A DNA stretch of 64,000 nucleotides from Triticum aestivum (Eukaryota > Streptophyta > Magnoliopsida > Poales > Poaceae). The notes under the pieces are model-generated. The model worked only from the letters and a program-made list of their open reading frames with translations. It had not been told where the DNA came from and searched no databases. This document shows, piece by piece, positions 10,374 through 21,107 of this stretch. A program made the translations under genes and the position numbers. The stretch is from contig NC_057811.1 of NCBI RefSeq assembly GCF_018294505.1, positions 27,538,473 through 27,602,472 of the forward strand, in the 5' to 3' direction. Within the stretch, counting starts at the first letter, position 1. Each line of letters opens with the position of its first letter.

Positions 10374-11095
10374 ATGGCGTCTGCACCGACGCGCTGCGCG
10401 GCACGGAGGTCGCCTGCGCGGCAAGCTGCCTCGCCGATCTTGTTGGTGAGATTCGCCTCTCCGACGAGCCCGCGTCTGATGCAGGCACCGATGGCCCTGA
10501 GAGTCGCCTCGTGAGCCTCCTCGATCAGCTCCACGTCGCCAGCGAGCCTGCTGCTGACTTGGAGTCAGTTGGCTCCACCGACCCGATGTTGGTCGACTCC
10601 GACACGGCGTCGCTCGACGCGTTCCCCTCCAACGTGGTGCTCTACAATGAGCCGCTTCCTCACGCGGACAGCGGCGGCAGCACCGTCACGGACGTGCTCG
10701 TCATCAGCCACGGCGAGCACTCTGGCGGAGGTGGCCAGGACCCGTTGTCGGCGGCAATGCAAGACCTGGTTGCGCCTATCCCAGAAGAAGCCGACGCCGA
10801 GACGCTGGAAGCGCGCCGCGTCCAGCTCGTCGAGAGCGCCAACCGGCTGGCCAGCATGAGACGCCTTTCGGAGGCCTACCAGCGGGAAATGGACCATGCC
10901 GTCGGCGGCACACCGACTCCTGGTGGGCCTAGTCGCATTGGCTTGGTCCGGCAGCGTGGCGCGACCATCGCCAGCATGTTCGGGACAGATCTTCCCGTCT
11001 ACGCCACGCCGGCGGAGAACATACGAGCTGCCCAGGCGGCAGCAGACGAGTTAGACAAGCTCGAGGGCGACGAGCGTCGCCACATGACGGAGTGA
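10374..11095 (+). pseudogene. Tat 1 gag N-terminal part (disrupted)
   Basis: The first ATG after the PBS is at 10374 but its frame ends at 10514. The neighbouring frame (2) is open from before this point to the TGA at 11093-11095 and continues into the downstream gag in the same phase, so a frameshift near the start, or a different start, is likely. The frame-2 segment is acidic (runs such as EEADAETLEARR) with a predicted helical stretch near its end, consistent with the poorly conserved N-terminal part of a Gypsy gag. No catalytic motif is expected. The start is uncertain. Confidence 0.5.
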
Positions 11096-13165
11096 TTTCA
11101 GCAGCTCCTCGACGCGGCTGCTGAGCAGCAAGATGTAGGGTGCCGGACTGAAGCGCCCAACCGGCGAAACGACGATCCGCCTCCTCGACGAGACCAAGGC
11201 GCGACATCCCGGACGCCGACTGGTGGCGTCCGCGATAGAATAGACAAGGAGCCGGCTACCAGCCATAGCCGGACTCAGGTCACCATCGAGCGCGACCAAG
11301 ACGGTCGCCCAAGAACAGTACGGCGGCGAGACGACTGTCCGCCTCCTCCTCCCCGCAGGGAGAGGCGCATTTCCCCGCCGCCTGTTGATCACCCATCACT
11401 CGGCGACCGCCTTGGCCGCCGAGAAGGAATCGGAGAAAACGATGCCCGCCACCGGATCGATCACCTCAATCGATCCCTGGCGCTAGAAGAGGAAGATGAG
11501 CTGGGACCGCCTTGTTTTGGCCCCCGCATCCGAGATGAGACCTTCCCCAAAGGATTCACTCTCCCGAGAGACACACCCAAGTAAACCGTCTGCGTGAAGC
11601 CAGAGAACTGGCTCGTTGACTACTCCACAGCCGTCAGCATCGCCAATGGCAACAAGCGCGTTGCCGTGAAGTACGTCCCGCTCATGCTCCAGGGCACGGC
11701 CCGGACGTGGTTGAACAGCCTGAAGCCCCGCAGCATCAACAGCTGGGTTGATTTCACCGAAGCATTCATCCGCAACTTCACCAGCACGTACAAGCGGCCG
11801 CCCAAGCCCCGCCAACTCTCCTTATGCGTCCAAGGCCCCAACGAGTCGACTCGCGACTATCTTACGTGCTGGGCCGAGTTGCGCAACTCGTGCGAGGGTG
11901 TGCACGAGGTGCAGGCCATCGAGTACTTCACTGCCGGGTGCCGAGAGGGCACCCTCCTCAAGCACAAGCTTCTCTGCGACGAGCCGGCGACCCTCGACAA
12001 ACTGCTAATCATAGCAGACAAGTACTCCACGGCCGACTCCTCCATGAAGGCGGAGATTCAAGTCAACGTGTCGGGCAAGGTGGCCCCTCAAGCTCCTCGG
12101 ACCCCGGCTGGTGACTCCAGTCGGCGGCAGCAATCGAGCGACAACAAGCGCAAGGCCATGCAGCCGACTTCCACGAGCTGGCAGGTGGTGACAGTTGAAG
12201 ATCAAGAGCCAGAAGGGCCGCCTCCTCCCAAGCGCCAGAAGGGCGGCAAGCCCAACTGGCTGCCCGCTTTCTCGTACGAGCAGACTCTTGATGCACCTTG
12301 CAAGTTCCATAGCGGTGCAAAGCCGTCCAATCACACTACTCGGGAGTGCCACTGGCTCACCAGGATCGCCAAGGGCGACGGACTCCAGCCGCCTCCGCTA
12401 GCCGGCCCGCCGCCTCCTCCTCCTCAGCAGCCGGCGGCCTGGCCAGTCGGTGCCATACAAGATTATTATCCCGAGGAGCAAGGGGCCTACATCGTGTTCA
12501 CCAGCGTGGCCGACGACAGGCGCAGCAGACGGCGGCAGCAGCTAGAAGTGAATGCAGTAGCATCAGAGACCCCCGAGTTCATGCATTGGTCGGAGAAGCC
12601 CATCAGCTGGAGCAAAGCTGACCACCTGGAGGTGATGCCAAATCCCGGCTCTTATGCCCTGGTGTTGGATGCCACGTTTGCCACAGAGAGGCGAGCTGCT
12701 CGCTTCTCCCGAGTCCTGATAGATGGCGGCAGCAGCATCAATATTCTGTACAAAGATACCATGGAGAAGTTGGGGATCAAGCAGAGACATCTTCAGCCCA
12801 GCCGGACTGTTTTTCATGGCATAGTTCCTGGCCTTTCCTTCTCACCAATCGGCAAGACTCAGATAGATGTCCTCTTCGGGGACAAAAGTCATTTCTGCCG
12901 AGAGCCAGTCTGGTTTGAAGTGGTGGACCTTGAGAGCCCTTATCATGCATTACTTGGCCGGCCTGCCCTGGCCAAGTTCATGGCAGTTCCCCATTATGCT
13001 TACCTAAATATGAAAATGCCGAGCTCCAAGGGGATCCTGACCATAGCAGGAGACTACAAGAAGTCGTCTGCCTGCGCTGCAGAGAGCAGCCGGTTGGCTG
13101 AGTCCCTCGTGATCGCAGCGAAGAAGCGGCTCCTTGACCAGGTTGTGGCAATGGCAGGCAAGTAG
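11096..13165 (+). pseudogene. Tat 1 gag capsid, zinc knuckle and aspartic protease
   Basis: Frame 2 continues through a TAA at 11582-11584 to a TAG at 13163-13165. The capsid core lies at about 11600-12000 ('GTARTWLNSLKP', 'FIRNFTSTYKRPP'). A variant zinc knuckle of C-x2-H-x9-H-x4-C type is at about 12296-12350. The aspartic protease active site D-G-G-S-S is at 12722-12736. Gag would package the RNA and the protease would cut the polyprotein. The stops at 11093, 11582 and 13163 each differ from a sense codon by one transition. The ORF that starts at 11594 is only the part after the second stop, not a true start. Confidence 0.85.
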
Positions 13166-15364
13166 CCGGAAATGTCACCCAACCTCAAGGAGTCGGAAGC
13201 CGAGGGCTCGTTCAAGCTGGCCCAAGAAACAAAGAAGATACCCTTGGACCCGGAGCACCCGGAGAGGTACGCTGTCATAGGTGCAAACCTTGACAGTAAA
13301 TAGGAAGGCGACCTCGTCGATTTCCTCCGTGAGAATCGGGACATCTTCGCATGGTCCCCCAAGGACATGCCGGGTGTCCCGACGGATTTCGCCGAGCACA
13401 AGCTACACGTCCGACCTGATGCCAAGCCAGTCCAGCAGCCTTTGCGCCGCCTGTCAGAAGAGAAAAGAAGAGTTGTTGGAGAAGAGATAGCCCGGCTTCT
13501 GGCAGCCAGCTTCATCATGGAGGTGTTCTTTCCAGAGTGGTTAGACAACCCGGTCCTAGTGCTGAAGAAGAACAAGCAGTGGTGCATGTGTATTGATTAT
13601 ACCAGCCTCAACAAAGCATGCCCCAAAGACACATTTGCTCTGCCAAGAATTGACCAAGTGATTGACTCTACAGCCAGATGCGAGCTGTTGAGTTTTTTGG
13701 ATGCATACTCCGGGTATCACCAGATCAAGCTGAACCCGGCCGACAGGCTGAAGACCGCCTTCATCACGCCATTCGGAGCCTTCTGTTACCTGACCATGAC
13801 GTTCGGCTTGAGAAACGCCGGCGCCACGTTTCAACGATGCATGTAGAAATGTCTCCTCAAGCAACTCGGCAGAAACGCCCATGTCTATGTGGACGATGTG
13901 GTGGTGAAGACGGAGAAGCGTGGGACGCTACTAGAAGATCTCAAGGAGACCTTTGAGAATTTGCGCCGATTTCAGATCAAGCTCAACCCGGAGAAATGTG
14001 TCTTTGGAGTACCAGCCGGGCAGCTTCTTGGCTTCTTGGTCTCAGAACGCGGTATAGAGTGCAACCCTATGAAGATCAAGGCCATCGAGAGGATGGAGGT
14101 GCCCACCCGACTGTTGGATGTGCAAAAATTCACCGGCTGCTTGGCATCCATCAGCCATTTCATCAGTTGGCTGGGCGAGAAGGCTCTTCCGCTGTATCAG
14201 CTCATGAAGAAGACCACTTTTTTCGAGTGGAACGACAAGGAGGATGAAGCTTTTCTCCAGCTCAAGAAAATGTTGACCACTCCTCCTGTCCTGGCAGCCC
14301 TGACTCCTAAGGAGCCCATGCTCCTCTACATCGCCGCTACCAGCCGGGTGGTCAGCACAGTCATAGTGGTGGAACGCAAGGAAGAAGGCAAAGCCCTACC
14401 AGTCCAAAGGCCGGTGTATTACCTGAGCGAAGTACTATCCGCTTCCAAGCAGAACTATCCCCACTACCAGAAGATGTGTTATGGCGTGCACTTTGCTGCC
14501 AAGAAGCTGAAGCCATACTTCCAAGAGCACCCAATCACTATGGTCTGCACAGCTCCGCTTGCCGAGATCATTGGAAGCCGAGATGTCTCGGGCCGAGTGG
14601 CCAAATGGGCCATAGATTTGGCCCCATACACCATCTACTACCAGCCTTGCACCGCCATCAAGTCACAAGCATTGGCCGACTTCCTCATCGACTGGGTCGA
14701 GACCCAGTACCTGCCGCCAGCGCCAGATTCCACCCATTGGCGGATGCATTTTGATGGTTCAAAAATGCGCACCGGTTTGGGAGCCAGCATCGTCCTCACC
14801 TCTCCCAAAGGCGACAAGCTCAGATATGTGCTACAAATTCACTTTGCCGCCTCCAACAACGTAGCCGAATACGAAGCGCTCATACACGGGCTTCGGCTTG
14901 CCAAGGAACTCGGCATTCGCCGGATCCTGTGCTATGGAGACTCCGACTTGGTGGTCCAGCAGTCATCGGGCGACTGGGACGCCAAGGATGCAAATATGGC
15001 CAGCTACCGCTTCCTCGTACAGCAACTCGGTGGATACTTCGAAGGGTGCGAGTTCCTCCACGTGCCAAGAAATGACAATGAGCAAGCCGACGCCTTGGCA
15101 CGAATTGGCTCCACCCGGCAAGCAATACCAGCCGGCGTCGCCGTGCAACGCCTCCTCAAACCGTCTGTTAAACCATCGTCAGAGTCGGATTCCATCTTTG
15201 TGCCGGCTCCTCCTGAAGCAGTCGGATCCGACTTGAGAGCCCCAGCAGCCGGCACGGGAACTTCGGCAGGCGGCCCGGGGACTGCAACAGTCGCACCTGG
15301 CCCTGGGACCTCAGAGCCCGACCCGGGTACTGCAGCAGTCAGCCCGGGGACTTCATCAATTTAG
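13166..15364 (+). pseudogene. Tat 1 pol: reverse transcriptase, degenerate RNase H, second RNase H
   Basis: Same frame as gag. The RT fingers/palm lie at about 13535-14000, with 'FLDAYSGYHQI' and the catalytic Y-V-D-D at 13885-13896. The first RNase H (about 14220-14710) lacks a clear first catalytic aspartate ('LYIAATSRVV'). A second, archaeal-type RNase H follows at about 14737-15125 with D in 'HFDGSKM', E in 'AEYEAL', D in 'YGDSDLV' and D in 'NDNEQADAL'. A degenerate first and intact second RNase H is known for the Tat lineage. In-frame stops are TAG at 13301-13303, 13844-13846 (just before the catalytic motif) and 15362-15364. The region 15130-15364 is a Pro/Gly/Ala-rich linker. Confidence 0.92.
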
Positions 15365-15649
15365 CAAGCGGCGGCCGACTCCAACCCACCGCCTCCCAGC
15401 CCAACCGCCCTCGTGCAAGTAGCCGTCCTAGCAGTCGAAGAAGTCGCAGCGCCTTCATAGGCCCACCCCATCCTCAACTTCCTGGTGAACAAAAAACTGC
15501 CAACTGACGAGATCTCGGCCCGACAAGTGCAACGCCGGGCAGCAGCATACACCATCGTCAACAGAGAACTTGTGAGGCGCAACGTGACTGGTGTTTACCA
15601 GCGCTGCGTGGAGCCGGAGCAAGGCCAAGCAATCCTCAAAGATATCCAT
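15365..15649 (+). pseudogene. Tat 1 pol: linker and start of integrase, before the solo-LTR insertion
   Basis: Frame 2 continues with one more TAG at 15458-15460 and then the start of the integrase N-terminal region ('AILKDIH'). It is cut at 15649 by the inserted solo LTR. Its continuation is at 19633, and the phase is exactly restored if the LTR and one TSD copy are disregarded. Confidence 0.85.
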
Positions 15650-16720
15650 TGTAACAGCCTGGTTTTTGCCCTTTTCTTATTTGCTTGAAATTTCATTTGA
15701 AAGTTTTTGAAACTTGGAGTTTCTGAATCTTTTGATTTGGACTTAAACACTTGGGCATCCTTGGCTTTCACCCAAGTGTTCACTTCTCTCCCAAACCATC
15801 ACTTCACTTCTGATCCACCACAAAATAACCTTTGGAATATTTTTCTTAAATGAAAAATATTCATTTTCTCTCAAAAACCCTAAGCCAGATCTGTTTGCTT
15901 CAAGCCAACCCTAATTTTTATGGCTCAGAAAATTCTAAGATAATTCACAAATATTCTAGGGACCCTAGGGCACCTCCTTGAGCAAAAATATCTCATCACT
16001 TTTTGGAATATTTTTTCTACAGAAAATCTTTTCTGTTCTGGACAGAAATGGTGGTTTCTACAGCAACTACCATTTTACTTGCTCCATTTGACCTGAACTT
16101 TCTTGTGCATCTTTACCTTAATAACTTATAACTAGCCTCCAAAGCACACCCCCAAACTCCCAGCCACTTGACCATAGTAACATCACAAAGTTACTGACCA
16201 GAAACTTACCTGGCTTGTAAAATCTTCTCTACTGCACCTGGATCCAAACCAAACCGTGGTAAACTTCAAAACTACCACGAACAACATGCCAGACATGATT
16301 TTTGGACGAAGGCTGGCCTGAGGAGAGAGTTCGCGCGGTGACCACGCGTGTCCATGATGCCAGGCATGCGTGTCGACGCGCTCTGGGTGACGCCGAGTGC
16401 TCTGTTCGAGCGTGCTCGCTTCCCCCGCCTGCCCAACCATGCCAAACCCCGCCACCATCATCGTCTCGACGTCTTTAACTCCTCCCTGGCACTCGCCGAT
16501 GCCGGAGCTCGCCGCAGCGAGCACGGGCAAGGTCCGGCCAGCCCAACAGTGCGGAGCGCACTGTGCTCATCGCCATCCCCTTGATCCTGTGCTCGTCTCC
16601 GCTTGCCCACAGTGGCCGCGTGACCTCCGTCGCCTTCTCCCCCTCTCACTTACGCCGCTCGTCGCCGGGCGCCGTGGACAGGTGTCCACCGGCGGAGCCC
16701 GAAGCACCCTCGCCGCTCGC

Positions 16721-16729
16721 CTATAAATA
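16721..16729 (+). promoter_or_regulatory. TATA box in solo LTR
   Basis: CTATAAATA follows a GC-rich promoter-like stretch and is followed by C-rich sequence resembling a plant 5' leader. It is the probable LTR transcription start signal, on the plus strand. Confidence 0.65.
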
Positions 16730-17265
16730 GAGCCACCCCCAGCCTCCTCAAGCACCATCCAGCACTCACACACACCCCACGATCAAGTAGGAAGCCATAG
16801 CCCGGCCGGGCAGGCCTCGGGCCGCCGTCCCCGAGCTCGAGCTCGCCGGCGATCCCCTCTGGTCGTCGCGGTAGCTCCAGCCCCTCCCAGGCCTGGGCGA
16901 CCCCTCCAAGGCCTCCGCCTCTCTCCGGTGAGGCCATCTCGCCCACTTGGAGCCTCTGGAGTAACCTCTGCTCGCCGTCTTCCTCAACTCCAGCGACCTC
17001 CATGTTCTGCCTCCGCTTGCGAGCTAGTTTCCGACGCCGTCCGACCATCCCTAGCCACGCTACGGGTACGAGCAGGTGCGCCATCGTCCCCTCTCTCAAT
17101 CCCTCCCTCTCGTTTGGGCCAAGGAGCCCTCGTCGCCGGCGAGAGCTCCGGCGAAGCCGCGGCCCTCTCTGTTTCTCTCTCCCTCTTCCCCCACCTGACT
17201 AGCGGGGCCCGCTAGTCAGCCCCTCAGTACACGCGCGAAGCGGTACGAGTGGTGGCGCCCCTGGG

Positions 17266-17553
17266 NNNNNNNNNNNNNNNNNNNNNNNNNNNNNNNNNNN
17301 NNNNNNNNNNNNNNNNNNNNNNNNNNNNNNNNNNNNNNNNNNNNNNNNNNNNNNNNNNNNNNNNNNNNNNNNNNNNNNNNNNNNNNNNNNNNNNNNNNNN
17401 NNNNNNNNNNNNNNNNNNNNNNNNNNNNNNNNNNNNNNNNNNNNNNNNNNNNNNNNNNNNNNNNNNNNNNNNNNNNNNNNNNNNNNNNNNNNNNNNNNNN
17501 NNNNNNNNNNNNNNNNNNNNNNNNNNNNNNNNNNNNNNNNNNNNNNNNNNNNN
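17266..17553. other. Assembly gap (N run) in solo LTR
   Basis: 288 unknown bases. The sequence switches from GC-rich on the left to AT-rich on the right, so some real sequence is missing. ORFs that cross it are artefacts. Confidence 0.99.
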
Positions 17554-19521
17554 TCAAATTCATTTATATTCCAGAGAGCTTCAAATAATTTTAACTTTTT
17601 AACCATAAGTCCAAATGAGATGATTCTTTTTGCATTGTGTTCTTTGAAAGGAAATCTAACAACTCACCAAAGATGAGATTTTTCTGAGCTGTTTAGAATT
17701 TCTGGTGAATTTTAGAAGTGTTCTTGATATTCTCTTTTTGTGTTTAAAATTATTTTCAGAAGGTGAGGCTTGTCTTGAGGATCACCAGGAGGCTTGTGAA
17801 CCTCATCTGCACTAAGGCAAGCCACAGCAACATTTTTATGATGCCATTTCAATATTTGTGATTTTCTCACTTAAATGAAATGATTAACCCATGCATTTAA
17901 ATAATTATTGAATTATTTGTATTTGTTAAGTATTGGTCAGTTGTTATGCTTGATCTACAGAATAGTTGAAACTAGCTTAAGTGGGTAAAGCAAGTTAAAA
18001 TTTATTTGAGGTGATGTTAGAAATAATTTTGTTATGCATGTGAGTAATTATTTAAAGCTTTGTGTTTGCATTCTTAAATTGATAAAAATTTGTTAGAAAA
18101 TATTCTGTCAAATACTTGTTTAATCATATTACTTGTCTTACAGAATGTTTGAACCCAACTTAGTGATAAAGAAATTAAGAGTTGTTGATAATGATATCTT
18201 TTCGTCAAGCATATGAAAAATTTATCGGAGTTACTTTCTTGCGTAGGAAATTAATAAAACTTGTTGCAAAATATTTTGGTTAAGTTGTGAGTCATTTTGA
18301 GCAAGTAGAGTAATATGAGTTGTTGACGTTTATGCTTGGTGTGCATATGGATGACGTCGGTCATTTGTATCAATATGTGATGCATGTGTTGTTTTGCATT
18401 TCATGGCATGCTATGACACCGGTCATTTTTAGTTAAAAGTTAATCCTGAATATAACTCAACTTGAATATACCGTTGACTGGGTCATGGTGCCGCTGAATC
18501 GAGTTTCTTTCCAGTGCAACCACATTTTCCTTGTGGGAAGGCCTTGATTCGGTCCATTGACACGGCCTCTGGTCGGTGCCTCCATCTAGGGAAGATTATG
18601 TCGTGTTTGCCCTGGCCCGGTAAGCACACATAATCTTGTGTGCTCGTTGATGAGATTATGGTACCGAGTCCCTGAGTGGGAGTGTTTTGACCACGACGGT
18701 GGTCGGGGTGTCTTTGGTAGACACGGGGCCACCCAGGACCAGCCCGTTGGGGATTTGGGTCGGAGTGGCCGGGAGAGTGCTGTGACAATGGAGGGGTTTT
18801 GTCGGAATGCCGTTGGTCCACCCGAATGGGAGTGCGAGGCCATGGGTTCCGTGGTGTGGGTACAGTGTGCTACCTCTGCAGAGTGTATAATCTATCGATA
18901 GCCGAGTCCACGGTCACGGACACCTCGTACTAGGTCCCACCATGAGTCAATGTTTAATAAAAATTGCACACTAAGCTATGAACTTTGCATTGCCAATGGA
19001 TGGCAAAAAGGCCATCGAGGTATTTGGGACCAAATGATGGTCGTGGTTGTGATCGCCGTAAGGATCACGAGTTGTTCTTGAGAAAGACCACTATGGTGGT
19101 GTGTATGTGGTCCAGAGATGATCACAGTTGGTAAGTTGTCCTGAGGGACGTTCGGGCTTGATCACAGCATGTTGACATATAATGTTGCATTATTAATAAT
19201 TGGTTAAATATCATGGTATTGTTTGTCATTATGATTATGCTTGTTGTGAGCTGGCAAGTACATTCAATGTACTGACCTGGCGTGTCAAGCCAGATTTCAG
19301 GAAAGTCTTGTTGGAAAGGAGCGATGTTCGAGTCTAGATCGTGTCCACATCAGTGTCCCTGTGATATGGAGCTTCCGCTACGACGTTATTCCGCTGCCAC
19401 GTAGTTGTTCGAGTCGAGGCCCCTTTATGTTCACTAAATAATGTACATATTGTTCCGCCGCACCGAGTGTGCCGCTTGGCCTCGACCACTGTTGTAATAT
19501 GAACTCTGTTCCGCTAGCATC

Positions 19522-19527
19522 AATAAA
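19522..19527 (+). terminator. Polyadenylation signal in solo LTR
   Basis: AATAAA lies about 100 bases before the LTR end, followed by T/G-rich sequence, as expected near the R/U5 boundary. Confidence 0.5.
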
Positions 19528-19632
19528 GCGGTTGTTTTCTGTACCAATATGTTGTGTATTCCCAGAAGACATGATCTCTGGGCTGGCAATGCAGGGTAAA
19601 CCGGTCGCTCTGAGCCGGGGTGCCACATCCAT

Positions 19633-20706
19633 CAAGGCAAGTGTGGTCACCACGCGGCTTCAAGAGCACTTGTTGCCAAAGCTTTCCGCCATGATTTTTT
19701 CTGGCCGACTGCTCTAGAAGACGCCAAAGACTTGGTCCAGAAATTCAAAGGGTGCCAGAAGTTCCGCTCCAAGCCCCATCAGCCAGCTTCTGCACTCAAG
19801 ACTATCCCCATTGCCTGGCCCTTCGCTGTCTGGGGCCTGGACATGGTGGGACCATTCAAAACAGCACGAGGTGGCATGACTCATCTACTTGTCGCGGTGG
19901 ACAAGTTCACCAAGTGGATAGAAGCAAAACCAATCAAGAAATTGAATGGTCCGACTGCTGTGACTTTCATCTCCGACATCACCATCCGGTATGGCATACC
20001 ACACAGCATCATCACCGACAATGGCACGAACTTCACCAAAGGCGCCTTGGCCCGTTTTTGCGCGATGCAGGGCATCCAACTGGACTTAGCGTCTGTAGCC
20101 CATCCGCAGTCAAACGGCCAAGTGGAGCGAGCAAACGGCCTTATTTTGTCTGGCATCAAGCCCCGACTGGTCGAGCCTCTGGAGCGTTCGGCCGGCTGCT
20201 GGCTCGACGAGCTGTCAGCCGTCCTCTGGAGTCTGCGCACAACCCTGAACAAGTCAACCTGCTTCACTCCTTTCTTCCTCGTCTACGGTGCCGAAGCCGT
20301 CACCCCGACGGACATAGAATTCGACTCCCCTCGAGTCACCATGTACACCGAAGAGGAGGCAGAAGAAGCACGACAAGACGGTGTCGATCTGCTGGAAGAG
20401 GGCCGGCTGTTGGCACTCAGCCGATCCACCATCTACGAGCAGAGTCTGCGCCGATACTACAACCAAAAGGTCAAGCCAAGATCCTTCCAAGAAGGAGACC
20501 TTGTGCTCCGGCTGATCCAGCGAACAGCCATCCAGCACAAGCTCTCGGCACCTTGGGAAGGCCCCTTCATCATCAGCAAGGTGTTGGGCAACGACTCCTA
20601 CTACCTCATCGACGCTCAGAAACCTCGAGCACGCAAAAGAGATGACTCCGGCAAGGAGACAGAGCGACCATGGAATGTGAATCTCCTTCGAAGGTTTTAC
20701 AGTTAA
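19633..20706 (+). pseudogene. Tat 1 integrase, part after the insertion
   Basis: An open frame from the insertion junction to a TAA at 20704-20706. It starts with the H-H-C-C zinc-binding region ('HHAASRALVAK', 'CQKFRS'). The catalytic core follows, with D in 'GLDMVGPF', D in 'IITDNGTNF' and E in 'QSNGQVERAN', so the D,D-E triad is intact. The C-terminal part has 'WEGPFIISKVL', a GPF/GPY-like region. The enzyme would insert cDNA into the genome. The fragment has no ATG of its own at the junction and is inactive because the gene is split. Confidence 0.93.
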
Positions 20707-21107
20707 AAGCAGTATGTACCACGCCAACTTTTGTATTAAGTACAAAGACTCCGGGTCCCCTGACAAGAGCTCGGGGACTGCCCTCTTTTATCTATATGAT
20801 AAGTATTACACCTGTCATTTGTGTTATCCCATTAGACTTGCCTTCCCGAAAGTGGCGAAGTACTTGACCCAGCCACAGTCCACAGAGCGGCTGTTCGGCT
20901 GGCAAGACGGCAACCAAGGGAAGGCGGGAAAAAAGCCAAAAGAGCAGAAAGCAAGGAAAGATAGAACTCAGATAAGATATTTACACATCAAAAGGCCCTT
21001 GGCCGATATTCAACAGGAGTTTGAAATACACCCCGCGGGTGGGATTGTGCGAAATTAACAAAGTTGTTGAGACCGATAAGCAGGAAGAAGCAAAGGTAAA
21101 TAGCAGC
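20707..21107. other. Tat 1 non-coding stretch after integrase
   Basis: AT-richer sequence between the pol stop and the end of the antisense gene, with no ORF of interest. It probably holds the 3' UTR of the antisense gene on the minus strand. Confidence 0.5.

Larger units (their letters stand above)
15650..19627 (+). mobile_element. Solo LTR of about 4 kb inserted in Tat 1 integrase, TSD TCCAT
   Basis: It starts TGTAACAGCC and ends GGGGTGCCACA, flanked by TCCAT at 15645-15649 and 19628-19632. No internal LTR copy, PBS, gag or pol is visible, so it is a solo LTR left by unequal recombination between two LTRs, or an unusually long non-autonomous unit. It contains a TATA box and an AATAAA. Length and character resemble the long-LTR Triticeae Gypsy families (for example Sukkula-type), but the name is not confirmed. 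It includes an N run at 17266-17553. Confidence 0.85.

Noticed and set aside
10022..11095. Apparent 357-aa ORF beginning inside the Tat 1 LTR
   Set aside because: It starts in the LTR and crosses the PBS. Only the part after about 10380 has gag-like character; the ATG inside the LTR is not a likely start.
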